This document shows positions 29,230 through 39,058 of a stretch of DNA of 64,000 nt, piece by piece. The translations under genes and the position numbers were made by a program. Source of the DNA: Saprospiraceae bacterium (GTDB lineage Bacteria; Bacteroidota; Bacteroidia; Chitinophagales; Saprospiraceae); NCBI GenBank assembly GCA_016714085.1, contig JADJNW010000003.1, positions 124,001-188,000 on the forward strand, in the 5' to 3' direction. Under the pieces are notes generated by a model. That model saw only the letters and a list, made by a program, of their open reading frames with translations, had not been told where the DNA came from and ran no database searches. Positions within the stretch are counted from its first letter, which is position 1, and every line of letters starts with the position of its first letter.

Positions 29230-29724
29230 TTGCAAAATATCCTTCAAAATCTTTCTGCACGTGCACGCGAAGAACACGCGGCGAATAAAAAGTATTTCCA
29301 AAAGCTAGCTCAAAAAAAGCCCAAGCATTTGGACGAAACGGTGCTCGATCTGCACGAAGAAGTCTTTTCAGAGATTGATTGTCTTACTTGTGCCAATTGC
29401 TGCAAGACCACCAGCCCCATTTTTCGGGATAAAGACATCGAACGCATTGCGCAACACCTGGGAATGCGGCCGGCCGCTTTTGTAGATAAATATTTGCATT
29501 TGGATGAGGATGGCGACTATGTTCATAATGGCGCACCTTGCCCGTTTTTGGGTGCTGATAACTATTGTTCGGTTTATGAAGCCCGCCCCAAAGCCTGCCG
29601 CGAATACCCACATACCGACCGGAAGCAAATTTATCAAATCGCTCAATTGACATTAAAAAACACTGAAATATGTCCTGCTGCTTTTGAGATTGTGAAAAGA
29701 TTAAGAACAACCTTGCCGTTATGA
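29230..29724 (+). CDS. YkgJ-family cysteine-cluster protein
   Basis: The 164-residue product has the cluster CLTCANCCKTTSPIF (CxxCxxCC) and later CPFLGADNYCSVYEARPKAC, the metal-chelating cysteine pattern of the YkgJ/UPF0153 family. It probably binds zinc or an iron-sulfur cluster; function unknown. Translation must start at TTG 29230, because a stop codon lies five codons upstream and the first in-frame ATG is well past the first cysteine cluster. The gene diverges from the EamA permease. Confidence 0.85.
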   Translation: MQNILQNLSARAREEHAANKKYFQKLAQKKPKHLDETVLDLHEEVFSEIDCLTCANCCKTTSPIFRDKDIERIAQHLGMRPAAFVDKYLHLDEDGDYVHNGAPCPFLGADNYCSVYEARPKACREYPHTDRKQIYQIAQLTLKNTEICPAAFEIVKRLRTTLPL

Positions 29725-30006
29725 GTCTTGCATATCAAATTTGTTAAAAATCTCATAAAAACATCATTTTATTCTTAAATCTCGGTTAAAAACAAAATGT
29801 AGCCGAAGCCTTACATACTCTTCCCAAAATATTTAAGCGTTATCTGCGCAATGTTTTTCGCGAAAACTACACGAGACACCTGAGAACACTACCTGAAAAA
29901 TGTGAATTGTGAAAACGAGATGTGAAAGATGGAATGTGAAAGATCACTTTCAAGTCTCAATTTCAAATCTCTCGTTTAATTTTTGTTCCTTAAAACTCTA
30001 TTTAAC

Positions 30007-33000
30007 ATGAAACCCCAACCTATTTTTTCGTTTGCAATTTTTTTCACCCTGTTAACCCTGTTTCCTAAAAACCACAGCATTCAACCGATCACACGCAGCG
30101 ACCGCGAAGCGACGAAATCTGAAGCACTTTCCCAACTGCGCAATTTGATTGGCACCGTTACCGACCAAGTTTCCATTCAAGACGAAGATTTTCAGCTACT
30201 TTCCGAAGATAACAAAGGCGTACACCTCGCCGGAACGGCTTCACTCTTTGGCATCCAAAATATTGGCATCCAAGCTGCTATAGGCAATACTTTAATAGAA
30301 ATTACAAATACATTTCCTGCCGGAGCAAGCCAGCAAATTCGCATTAGCGGACAAAATCTTGCCGATTGGTTGCCAGATTTCTTGCGCAACAAGCTGGATT
30401 TGACACAAATACAAATGCAATTCTACCCCAAAGAAAACAATCGCTTGGTTTTGAATGCAATGCTTGGGCAGCCTTCTGGTGGTGCTTTGGTAGAATACAA
30501 TGGCTTTGCCATCAGCCAACCGGCGCTGACTTTTAGCCTCGCGCGTACAGGTGGCCCAACGCCAAGTACAACGGCTACCGCTGCTTTGGGCGGTAACTTA
30601 AAGTTGGGCGTGCTTGATTTTGACTTGGCTGCAACTGCAAATACCAACCGTGAATGGGCTTTTATTGGTACCTTAAATCAATTGAAAGTCACAGACTTAA
30701 TTCACAATATTGGTTCGCATTTGAATCTAACCATGCCCCCAATGCCTTCGGTAATTGAAAATTTTACGATTCAACAAGCGAGTTTAGCTTTGGACAGCGA
30801 CCGTTCCGTTCGATTCAAAGGTGCTTGTGACCTGGGCAAGGTCGAAGCATTTTTTTCAAAACAAACCGGTCAAGCCACCGACTTTTTGTTGGGCTTTGCG
30901 CCAAATGCAGATTACAAACTCGCAAAAATAAGCAGCGCATTAAAACCGATTGATGACCTTGGTTTGAGCGATTTAGCTTTGGTTTATTCAGCTACAGCTG
31001 AAAAAATTGAGCAGGAATTGGAATTGCTGAATGAAATGCAATTAGGTTCGCAAACAGTTAAAGCTGGTTTGACCCTGATGGGTGGTTTTGAACTGCCCGC
31101 CAACTTGCCTGGTATGAGCCAAACAGGTAAAGTCATTATGCGTGCCAATTTGCCTCCATCGTTAACCGCAGCGCCATCACTACAAGCAGTTATGCAATTT
31201 AATGGTTTACAATTGGGTAGTGATTTCAGAATCAATGAATCGTTTTTGCAATTAGCTCCGATGGATTTATCTTTTGGCGCTGGTCTTAGTCTGGGTGCAA
31301 AGCTGGATGGTAATTGGATTAATTTCACTGGCTTAGGCGATATTGCTGCTCCGGCCACTTTTGGTTTGGTTGTCTTCATGGAGGAAGGCAGTATTTGGAA
31401 AAATCCTTTTGGTGTAAAAGGGGTAGAAATTTCTAATCTGGGATTGGATATAGGCGCGGATGTGCTTTCGCCGATTCCAAGACCCAAGTTGGGCGTGAGC
31501 GGCGCATTAAAAGTTGGTCCATTCCAGGGCTTTGGCGCAGGTATGCTGGACACAGGCAATCCAATCAACAGCTTGATTTCCTTGAAGTTGAATCAAATGG
31601 GAATGCAGCAATTTGTAAATGCCTTTACCAGTGTACAAGTACAAAGAGAGATTAACAAATTGCCTGCTCAATTGCGCGATTTTGGACTGAACAATGCTGA
31701 ATTGACTATTATCCCGAAAACTACCGAAATGGCGGGTCGCACGTACACGCAAGGCTTACGCGTAGCAGGTAGAGCCAATATTGCTGGCTTAGGCGCTCGT
31801 TTAGACGTGAATGCCGGATTTGATTCTGGTTATAAAGGCGATGCAGCGGTTTCACCGATTATTATCAAAGAAGGGAATACCGTTATTTTTCAATTGACTG
31901 GAAATAATGCTGCCGACTCCGCTCGCATGGCGATTGATATGACTTATGGTAATTTTTTGCAACCGAAAAATCCGTTTTACTTGATTGATGGCAAGGTCGG
32001 TTTGCTGGGAATGTCCAATCAAACGAAGGTTGAGATCAATAAAGACGGTGTCTATTTTTACAATAAAGGCAAGCTTTTTGGCAAATTTGAAGCCGAATTG
32101 GATGCCAAAGGCGGCAATTTTAATGATGTGAAAGGATTTTACATTCGCGCCGCGATGAAAAACGAATTGATTCAGTATTTGAATCAGCAAGCCACTGGCG
32201 AAATTGATAAAGCAACCAAAGCTTCGCAAAATGAATATCGCAAAGCGATACGAGCCCTCGAAGATGCTAAGGCAGATTTAAAAAGGAAACAGGATGCTTT
32301 GGATCGTGCGATCCGTATCAAAAATGAAAAAGATTCGGAATTGGCGAAAGCCTGGGATAAAGTGCCAAAGGAGTTGTGTAAAACTGTCAATTATGGATTG
32401 GGTAAAAAGAAATTTTGCATTCCAGTGCCAACGCATAGTATTCCTGATAAGGTGTGCAAGAAGTTTCCAGTGGTAGGCAATATTTGCGTTCCGATGCCAA
32501 GTCATAACAATCTTAAAACCCTCATTGGCAATGCTGAAAAAGCTGCCCGTGATGCTGCCGCCGAGGTAACATCTTCAAAAACCTCCCGCGATATTGCACA
32601 AGGCACATTGACCGCCGCGCAAGGAGTTGTAGATGGCTGGGAAAAAGTATCAACTGGTTCTATGAAGGCAGCCAAATGGATTGTAGATAAAGGTTTGGGT
32701 GGCGTCATAGACGTTCGTTCTGCGGAATTTGCGGGGCAATTGGATATACTCAAAGGTGGCAATGTTTCGATGAAAGCGAATGTAAAATTCTTGGATAATG
32801 GCTATAATGCTGGTTTTACGTTCAATTTCAATGACCCGCTCAGCGGCGCAAAAGCCCTGGCGGATATGTTACTCAAAGACCGTGCACCAAAAGGCTACGC
32901 CCCGGAATTTGGTTCACAAATAGGTCAGAAAAATTATACTACCACTGCTCCTCCTGTTGCGCCAACATCTTCGTCGATAAAGCCGGGTAAATTTTATAAA

Positions 33001-33408
33001 ATCCAGGCAAGGCACAGCGGCAAGTATATGTATATCGCTTCTGAATCCACGCAAAGTGGCGCGGTGCTGGTGCAACATGAAGCTTATAATGGTAGTAATG
33101 GGAATAATTTATTCTCGTTCGAGCCAACAGGCGATGGCTATTATGTCATCACTGCAAAACACAGTGGCAAGGCACTAGATGTCAATGAAGGTTCTACCGC
33201 CGATGGTAAAACCATTATTCAATGGGATATACATAAGGCTGCAAATCAGCAATTTAAGTTAGAACCAACGGGTGATGGCTACTACTTTATCGTGGCGCGT
33301 CACAGCGGAAAAGCTTGGGATGTTAACGGCGGCTCTCAAGCCAATAGCGCAGGCATCATACAATGGACGAAGCACGGCGGTGCGAATCAGCAATTCAAGT
33401 TAGAATAA
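30007..33408 (+). CDS. Large secreted protein with C-terminal ricin-type lectin domain, otherwise unknown
   Basis: ATG 30007 gives about 1133 residues with a signal peptide (MKPQPIFSFAIFFTLLTLFP). A long region up to about residue 720 is made of repeated amphipathic strands (GLFGIQNIGIQAAIG, LKLGVLDFDLAATANTN, FGAGLSLGAKLDGNWINFTG), looking like a large beta-solenoid or lipid-binding sheet. A charged helical stretch follows (EYRKAIRALEDAKADLKRKQ), interrupted by a Cys-rich insert with four to five cysteines (LCKTVNYGLGKKKFC, VCKKFPVVGNIC). The last roughly 140 residues form a ricin B-like trefoil with repeats HSGKYMYIA, HSGKALDVN, HSGKAWDVN and the QQFKLE ends. It probably binds glycans outside the cell. 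I recognise no enzyme motif and no T9SS sorting tail. It is monocistronic. Confidence 0.7.
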   Translation: MKPQPIFSFAIFFTLLTLFPKNHSIQPITRSDREATKSEALSQLRNLIGTVTDQVSIQDEDFQLLSEDNKGVHLAGTASLFGIQNIGIQAAIGNTLIEITNTFPAGASQQIRISGQNLADWLPDFLRNKLDLTQIQMQFYPKENNRLVLNAMLGQPSGGALVEYNGFAISQPALTFSLARTGGPTPSTTATAALGGNLKLGVLDFDLAATANTNREWAFIGTLNQLKVTDLIHNIGSHLNLTMPPMPSVIENFTIQQASLALDSDRSVRFKGACDLGKVEAFFSKQTGQATDFLLGFAPNADYKLAKISSALKPIDDLGLSDLALVYSATAEKIEQELELLNEMQLGSQTVKAGLTLMGGFELPANLPGMSQTGKVIMRANLPPSLTAAPSLQAVMQFNGLQLGSDFRINESFLQLAPMDLSFGAGLSLGAKLDGNWINFTGLGDIAAPATFGLVVFMEEGSIWKNPFGVKGVEISNLGLDIGADVLSPIPRPKLGVSGALKVGPFQGFGAGMLDTGNPINSLISLKLNQMGMQQFVNAFTSVQVQREINKLPAQLRDFGLNNAELTIIPKTTEMAGRTYTQGLRVAGRANIAGLGARLDVNAGFDSGYKGDAAVSPIIIKEGNTVIFQLTGNNAADSARMAIDMTYGNFLQPKNPFYLIDGKVGLLGMSNQTKVEINKDGVYFYNKGKLFGKFEAELDAKGGNFNDVKGFYIRAAMKNELIQYLNQQATGEIDKATKASQNEYRKAIRALEDAKADLKRKQDALDRAIRIKNEKDSELAKAWDKVPKELCKTVNYGLGKKKFCIPVPTHSIPDKVCKKFPVVGNICVPMPSHNNLKTLIGNAEKAARDAAAEVTSSKTSRDIAQGTLTAAQGVVDGWEKVSTGSMKAAKWIVDKGLGGVIDVRSAEFAGQLDILKGGNVSMKANVKFLDNGYNAGFTFNFNDPLSGAKALADMLLKDRAPKGYAPEFGSQIGQKNYTTTAPPVAPTSSSIKPGKFYKIQARHSGKYMYIASESTQSGAVLVQHEAYNGSNGNNLFSFEPTGDGYYVITAKHSGKALDVNEGSTADGKTIIQWDIHKAANQQFKLEPTGDGYYFIVARHSGKAWDVNGGSQANSAGIIQWTKHGGANQQFKLE

Positions 33409-33458
33409 ATTGATTGTCAGGTGCTTGCAGAATAATGAAATTTTGTAAGCACTTACTT

Positions 33459-34939
33459 TTATAAAGATGGAATTCGATCAAACCAAGGTTGTGCTTGTTC
33501 TAATTGAGCTGCTAATTGAAATAATACATCTTCTCGCCCCAAAGCAGCGCTGAGCATTGTGCCGACTGGAAGATTATCTTTTGTCCAATACAAAGGCACC
33601 GACATCGAAGGCTGACCTGTCATATTCGCAATCGCGGTATAAGGAATATAGGAAAATGTTTTTTCTGCTAATGGCCCAACACTTGCTTTTAAGGCAGCGC
33701 CCAAGCCCAATGCATTAACCACTTTCAAAGAAGAGATTTCAGCAGCACTCGGTTGAATCGCTCCAATATCGAAAGGTGGCATAGATACAGTAGAAGTCAG
33801 CAATAAATCATATTGTTCATGGAAAGCCCCTAGCCTACGCGCCACCTCATTCCAACGGCGTTTTTGCACGACAAAATCCTTAGCGGAAAACGCTCTACCC
33901 AACAAGCCCAAAGCATAAGTGGTGGTTTCCAAATCAGAAGGACGCACTTTTCTATCTAGATATTGAGATAATTCTTGTAAATCCGCTGCCGTTTCAGCTA
34001 CAACCATCATCAAAAAATCTCGGTTAAATCTTCAGCTTTAAATGGCAATTCCACTTCCTCTACTTGATGCCCAAGACTTTCCAGAAGCCCGGCTGCGTGT
34101 TTTACCGCTGCAATGCATTCAGAATCAATACTATGTCCCAAAGTATGCTTTATAGAAAAACCCATTTTTAAAGGCTTGGGTATTGTTTGGGTCTCTTCTA
34201 AATACGGGCGAGTTGGAGGCTTCATCAAATATAAATCTCCAGGCGCATTCCCTTGAATCAAGTCCAGAAAAGCCGCGCTATCACGCACCGAGCGACTCAC
34301 ACAACCCTCGACCACTGCCCCACTCCACCATTCGCCAAGCGTATTACCGAGACTCACCCTACCACGACTTGGCTTGATACCAAACAAACCACAATTGGCA
34401 GCCGGAATACGAATCGAGCCGCCGCCATCACTTGCCGTAGCAATTGGTACAATGCCTGCCGATACGGCTGCTGCCGAGCCACCACTGGAGCCACCAGCCG
34501 TTTTGTCGGTATTCCAAGGGTTACGCGTTGGCCCATAAAATTGTGGTTCGGTATAAGGTGTAAGTCCAAATTCTGGAGAATTACTACGCCCTAAAAATGC
34601 CAATCCGCCTTGACGATACTTTTCAACAATCAGGCTATCTTCTGAGGATTTGTAGCCCTTCCAAGCTTTACAGCCACGCGTCAAAGGTTCATTTTTAATA
34701 TGAATCCCGATATCTTTAATCAAAAAAGGTACGCCCGCGAAAGGCGCATTTATATCTACTTTTTTCGCTATATCTTTGGCTTGATCGTACATTTTATAGA
34801 TGATGGCGTTGATTTTGGGATTCACTGCTTCTGCTCTTTGGATGGCGATTTCGATCAATTCCAATGGCGTAATTTCTTTTTTCTGAACCAATTGGGCTAA
34901 GCCAAGCGCATCATATTTTCTATATTCGTCGAAAATCAT
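33459..34939 (-). CDS. Amidase-signature-family amidohydrolase, frameshifted
   Basis: The N-terminal frame (start ATG 34939, MIFDEYRKYDALGLAQL) contains the full amidase signature: Lys in VPFLIKDIGIHI, then GRSNSPEFGL, and the Gly/Ser-rich TAGGSSGGSAAAVSAGI with the cis-Ser and nucleophile Ser (DGGGSIRIPAANCGLFGIKP). The C-terminal frame continues MMVVAETAADLQELSQYLD to the stop at 33459. The break is at plus-strand A6 34012-34017; one more A gives EIFLMMVVAE. The joined product of about 494 residues has the usual length. Such enzymes hydrolyse amides including 6-aminohexanoate oligomers; GatA is less likely because no gatB/C is near. Confidence 0.87.
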
Positions 34940-35145
34940 AAAGGTTGATGAATTAATATATTGAGAAATTAACAAGTGTAATGAGTAGTGTGGTAATCAT
35001 CAAAGATAGAATTTCAGATAATAAAAATAACTATTCTTACTCAATATTCAAAAAATATTGATTTTCAAGAACTTCGCGGCTAAATTAAAGTTATATAATA
35101 TAAAGAGAATGGTTAATTTTTATTCATTATAAAAAATAAAATAAA

Positions 35146-35667
35146 ATGAATAGTAAGCAATTAATAATATCGATTGTAATAAGTTTACTGGCAGTATCCT
35201 GTATTGGTTATCGAAATGCAAGCTTTTACAAGGCTCCCCGATTTGACCCAAACGCTACATTCAAAGTAATAACGCTTAATTCTAATGATATAATTGCGGG
35301 GCGTATTGAGCATTTTTTATTGATTAATAATTTTAGGGTGATCTCTGATAATAGCTTTCGGTTACCCGGCAATACGGCTTATCCCAATCCAATTTCGCCG
35401 CTCGATAGTACCCTATATCGTTCGAATCCCTTAGTAGTTAATATTCCTTATATGGAAGAAAAACCTTCTGACTATATCATTCGCTATCAATATGATAATC
35501 CAGTTATTGCTCAAGATAAATCAAGGGCAAGTCTGAATATCGCAGTGGTGAATACTCAATCAGGTGAAACGGAAGTATCTTTTTTAGCCGAGAAAAATGG
35601 TCGATTTGAACAAGCTGATTTGGACAGGGTAATCCGCGATTTTATTGGACGCCTTCGCAGCAGATAG
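35146..35667 (+). CDS. Predicted lipoprotein, DUF4136-like
   Basis: The 173-residue product has a lipoprotein signal with lipobox LAVSC (Cys19). The mature part has ATFKVITLNSNDIIAGRIEH near the start, then DYIIRYQYDNP, a basic linker, LNIAVVNTQSGETEVSFLAE, and a C-terminal helix VIRDFIGRLRSR. This order (short strand, conserved helix, YxxRYxYD, IxVVDxxxGEVVW-like) resembles DUF4136 lipoproteins. Function unknown. It is alone, with an IS relic and terminator downstream. Confidence 0.7.
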   Translation: MNSKQLIISIVISLLAVSCIGYRNASFYKAPRFDPNATFKVITLNSNDIIAGRIEHFLLINNFRVISDNSFRLPGNTAYPNPISPLDSTLYRSNPLVVNIPYMEEKPSDYIIRYQYDNPVIAQDKSRASLNIAVVNTQSGETEVSFLAEKNGRFEQADLDRVIRDFIGRLRSR

Positions 35668-35716
35668 CTTTAATTAAAAAGCTAATAAAATTTAATAGCT
35701 AGTAAACGAACTTGGA

Positions 35717-35785
35717 CTAGGCGAAGGTTCTTTCGACGATCCAGCGCTTGGACAGGAGTTTGAAAGTCTTAGAAAGCGATTGAAT
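35717..35785 (-). mobile_element. Relic of an IS5-family transposase (C-terminal fragment with nonsense codon)
   Basis: Read on the minus strand, one frame gives KTFKLLSKRWIVERTFA followed by TAG. This closely matches the IS5-type DDE transposase segment KRWIVERTFAWL that carries the catalytic Glu, with the codon for Trp turned into stop. Only about 23 codons remain and there is no start, no flanking transposase sequence and no clear terminal repeat. It is a decayed remnant between the lipoprotein gene and sucC. Confidence 0.65.
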
Positions 35786-35799
35786 TTTTGCAAATATAA

Positions 35800-35830
35800 A
35801 ATGCCTTTCTAACTAGATTAGAAAGGCATT
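35800..35830. terminator. Hairpin terminator downstream of sucC
   Basis: AATGCCTTTCTAA (35800-35812) and its exact complement (35818-35830) form a 13-bp stem with a five-base loop, flanked by A/T-rich sequence on both sides. It can serve sucC on the minus strand and the lipoprotein gene on the plus strand. Confidence 0.85.
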
Positions 35831-35859
35831 CCAAAAAACTTTTATTTATAATCTTTTGA

Positions 35860-37065
35860 TTATTCGGACAAAACTTTGGTTACCAAATCTGCTGCTTCTT
35901 GTAGCAGAATAGCCGAATATACTTTTAAACCTGACTCATCGATCATTTTTTTGGCAATATCCGCATTTGTTCCTTGCAAACGCACAATAATCGGTACAGG
36001 AATATCGCCAATATTCTTGTAAGCATCGATCACACCTTGCGCCACACGGTCGCAGCGCACGATCCCACCGAAGATATTAATCAGAATCGCCTTTACTTTC
36101 GGGTCTTTTAGAATAATACGGAAAGCATTTTCAACACGCTTCGCGTCAGCCGTACCGCCCACATCCAAGAAATTCGCAGGCTCACCACCAGAAAGTTTGA
36201 TTACGTCCATTGTCGCCATCGCCAGACCAGCGCCATTGACCATACAACCCACGTTGCCATCCAAATTCACAAAATTCAAATCGTATTGACGCGCTTCTAC
36301 GTCGGTCGGGTCTTCTTCATCTTCATCGCGCATCGCCTCCAGGTCAGGATGACGGTATAAAGCATTATCATCTAATGCAACCTTAGCATCCACCGCGATG
36401 ATTTGATCGAAGCCATTTTTCATGGCCGGATTGATCTCAAACAAAGACGCATCGGAGCTCACAAAAGCTTTATACAAAGCAGTAACAAATTTGGTCATTT
36501 GCTTGAAAGCTTCACCGCTCAAACCAAGATTAAACGCGATTTTTCGAGCCTGAAATCCCTGCAAACCAAGCGTAGGATGCACAAATTCTTTATGCACCAA
36601 ATGCGGTGTTTCTTCTGCCACTTTTTCAATATCCATGCCGCCTTCGGTAGAGTAAATAATCACATTGCGCTTGCTTTCGCGGTCGGTCAGCACCGAAATA
36701 TAAAATTCTTTGCAAGATTCAAAATTCGGAACATAAGCATCTTCGGCGATCAAGACCTTACGCACCAACTTACCGGGGCCTTCCATCCCGCCTGGGGTTT
36801 GGGGCGTTTTCAGCATCATACCGAGAATGTTGCCAGCGTGTTCTTTTAATCCATCCAGATTTTTAGCGACTTTCACGCCACCACCTTTGCCACGGCCACC
36901 CGCGTGGATTTGCGCTTTGATCACCGCGAAATTGCTGCCGGTTTTTTCTTGTATTTGATTGTAAGCTGCCACTGCCTCTTCCATCGTATGCGCCAGAATT
37001 CCTTCCTGAATGGCGACGCCATAGCTCTTGAGTAGTTCTTTTCCTTGGTATTCGTGAAGATTCAT
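35860..37065 (-). CDS. sucC: Succinate--CoA ligase (ADP-forming) subunit beta
   Basis: The 401-residue product is the nucleotide-binding subunit of the TCA cycle enzyme that makes ATP from succinyl-CoA. It starts MNLHEYQGKELLKSYGVAIQ and has an ATP-grasp domain (KAQIHAGGRGKGGGVKVAK), the GCMVNGAGLAMATMD loop, FLDVGGTADAKRVENAFRII and ILINIFGGIVRCDRVAQGVI, all typical of SucC. sucD is not adjacent, as is common in Bacteroidota. Confidence 0.96.
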   Translation of the reverse strand: MNLHEYQGKELLKSYGVAIQEGILAHTMEEAVAAYNQIQEKTGSNFAVIKAQIHAGGRGKGGGVKVAKNLDGLKEHAGNILGMMLKTPQTPGGMEGPGKLVRKVLIAEDAYVPNFESCKEFYISVLTDRESKRNVIIYSTEGGMDIEKVAEETPHLVHKEFVHPTLGLQGFQARKIAFNLGLSGEAFKQMTKFVTALYKAFVSSDASLFEINPAMKNGFDQIIAVDAKVALDDNALYRHPDLEAMRDEDEEDPTDVEARQYDLNFVNLDGNVGCMVNGAGLAMATMDVIKLSGGEPANFLDVGGTADAKRVENAFRIILKDPKVKAILINIFGGIVRCDRVAQGVIDAYKNIGDIPVPIIVRLQGTNADIAKKMIDESGLKVYSAILLQEAADLVTKVLSE

Positions 37066-37095
37066 TTTTTAGATTTGCTGGTTTGCTAATTTGCT

Positions 37096-37163
37096 AATGT
37101 GTTAATGCCGGTAGTGAGTACAAATAAAATCAGCACATCATCAGGTTGGCATATTAACACATT
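37096..37163. repeat. Imperfect inverted repeat upstream of sucC
   Basis: AATGTGTTAATGCC (37096-37109) is complementary, apart from a two-base bulge, to GGCATATTAACACATT (37148-37163), which is followed by T8. Short direct words (TTTGCTAAT) lie beside it. The 37066-37377 gap otherwise holds no gene I can support. Confidence 0.6.
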
Positions 37164-37377
37164 TTTTTTTGACGCCCAAAAGTAAGGAAGATTTACCAAA
37201 TATTGCAAAAAGATGCACTTTAGAAATCTCTTTACTATTCCTGGCTATGCTTGTTTTTTTTTGAATACGATTTGCGCTTTATAGCAGGAGCATCCACCCA
37301 TACTTACACGTTTGTATAAAAAAACAATCATAATTTGCAACTCCCGTTCCTTGTAATCATCTTTATTCACAGAATTG

Positions 37378-38490
37378 ATGAAAATGCTTAAAATCAAAAT
37401 GACCGACCTGGAAACAAATAATCGACGTTTTAGAAAATGGCTAACCCGCGTCCTTAGGATTCTGGGAGGGCTGGCTTTACTTTGGCTGGTATTTCGGCCA
37501 GACTCAGAAGTGCTGGCGATCTTATTCGTGGTAGCGCTTTTCTCTCGCTCTATTGCGCAATTATTCAAACCTTCTTCAGAAATTGTAAGCTTTTTTATAG
37601 AATCTGCTATTGTACTCAGCGTAGCATTATATTTTATTAGTCAACCTTTTGTACTAAATAACTGGCGCGATTGGGAAATGAATATTCTTATTTCGGCTCA
37701 TAGTTTATTATTTGATATCGTACTTTTTGGCATTGTATTATCTTTTTATGATGATCATATAAGAAAACAGCAAGATATTAAGCGTTATTTAGAAGAAATT
37801 GATGATTATCGTTATTGGATATCAGAAGAAGCGGTCATTCGTACCATGGGCAGCATACGACGATTAAATTATGTAAATATTTTTGATTTAAATTTAAAAG
37901 AATGTTATTTAAAAAAAGCGATGCTTAAAGAAGTGAATCTGACAAAAGCGAATTTGGAAAATACCAATCTGGAGGAAGCAAATCTCTCTTATTCTTTAAT
38001 GTCCAATGCCAATCTGAAAGGTAGTAACCTAAAAAACAGCAACTTAAAGCATATCAATTTGAATCATGCGGATTTAAGCAAAGCCGATCTTTCTTATGCA
38101 AATTTGGACAATGCTACCGCCAATAATGCCAATCTCCGACGGGCTGATATGTCTTATACTTATCTGAATCTCACGAAATTGCAAGGTGTAGATGGTGCTC
38201 AAGCTAATTTTCAAAATGCAGTATTGATTAATCCGGTATTGCGCGGGGCTAATTTGAACAAAGCAGATTTTTCGGGGGCTTATCTTATTTTCTTTGCTAC
38301 AATTGATAATTCTAATTTGGAAGGGATCATCTTAGATGATGCCAAGATTAATGACCCGAAGTGGATCGACAGTCTCGACCGCTGGAACGTGCGCGGCGCG
38401 GCTTATATTAAACAACATTATTATATTGATTCTGTTCCTGAACACGCACATGGACATGAGGTGTATGAAATAAAAAGGAAAGAAAGTTAA
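37378..38490 (+). CDS. Membrane-anchored pentapeptide-repeat protein
   Basis: The product is about 370 residues. Three to four hydrophobic helices at the N-terminus (WLTRVLRILGGLALLWLVF, AILFVVALFSRSIAQLF, FFIESAIVLSVALYFI, LFDIVLFGIVLSF) are followed by a cytoplasmic linker with a short coiled helix (HIRKQQDIKRYLEEI). Pentapeptide repeats A(N/D)LXX then run from about residue 175 to 320 (LTKANLENTNLEEANLSYSL, HADLSKADLSYANLDNA), forming a right-handed quadrilateral helix. Membrane-linked pentapeptide proteins are scaffolds of unknown partners. It is not a Qnr-type protein, because of the membrane part. It is followed by a DUF4442 gene. Confidence 0.85.
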   Translation: MKMLKIKMTDLETNNRRFRKWLTRVLRILGGLALLWLVFRPDSEVLAILFVVALFSRSIAQLFKPSSEIVSFFIESAIVLSVALYFISQPFVLNNWRDWEMNILISAHSLLFDIVLFGIVLSFYDDHIRKQQDIKRYLEEIDDYRYWISEEAVIRTMGSIRRLNYVNIFDLNLKECYLKKAMLKEVNLTKANLENTNLEEANLSYSLMSNANLKGSNLKNSNLKHINLNHADLSKADLSYANLDNATANNANLRRADMSYTYLNLTKLQGVDGAQANFQNAVLINPVLRGANLNKADFSGAYLIFFATIDNSNLEGIILDDAKINDPKWIDSLDRWNVRGAAYIKQHYYIDSVPEHAHGHEVYEIKRKES

Positions 38491-38566
38491 CAGGAAGTGG
38501 GAAGTCGGAAATTGGAAGTCGCAAGTTTTATAAATTATTTCTATTTTAGCGAAAATTCGCAAAAGT

Positions 38567-39058
38567 ATGTCCTCCAATATCCTTTCTTCGAAATCAAAAT
38601 TAATTGCCAATCTCAATACGTCTTGGAAAATGCGCTTTTACTTTTGGCAAAAGCTGCCTTCCTTAATGTTTTGGGGGGTAAAAATCAAATACTGCGATAT
38701 CGATAAGGCGGAGATGACCATTCCATTTAGCTGGCGGACGCAAAATCCATTTCGTTCTACTTATTTCGCAGCTTTATGCGGCGCAGCCGAGCTTTCGACG
38801 GGGATATTAGGTTTGATTGCAATAGAAGGACGCGGAGGCATTTCTATGCTTATCACGCATATAGAGGCAGAATTTTATAAAAAAGCGACAGGATTGACCA
38901 CTTTTACTTGTGCAGAAGGTAAAAAAATAGAGGATATTGTGCAAAAAGCTATTGATAGTGGTGAAGCACAACAAGTAAGGGTCACTTCCGTTGGCACCAA
39001 CGCTTCCGGCGAAGCCATTGCAAAAGTAACCCTTACCTGGTCTTTCAAAAGGAAATAA
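38567..39058 (+). CDS. DUF4442 hotdog-fold (thioesterase-like) protein
   Basis: The 163-residue product includes MTIPFSWRTQNPFRSTYFAA, GAAELSTGILGLIAIEG and MLITHIEAEFYKKATGLTTF, which match the DUF4442 family related to PaaI thioesterases. It may hydrolyse an acyl-CoA or act on fatty acyl groups; substrate unknown. Its stop codon touches the stop codon of the convergent M43 protease gene, so there is no space for a terminator between them. Confidence 0.8.
   Translation: MSSNILSSKSKLIANLNTSWKMRFYFWQKLPSLMFWGVKIKYCDIDKAEMTIPFSWRTQNPFRSTYFAALCGAAELSTGILGLIAIEGRGGISMLITHIEAEFYKKATGLTTFTCAEGKKIEDIVQKAIDSGEAQQVRVTSVGTNASGEAIAKVTLTWSFKRK

Noticed and set aside
35405..35440. TTCGAATCCC, resembling a tRNA T-loop
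   Set aside because: It lies inside the lipoprotein reading frame and has no acceptor or anticodon stem around it.
37245..37330. Short minus-strand frame ending MGGCSCYKAQIVFKKKQA
   Set aside because: Only 28 codons from its last plausible ATG; no recognised family and it sits in the promoter region of the pentapeptide gene.
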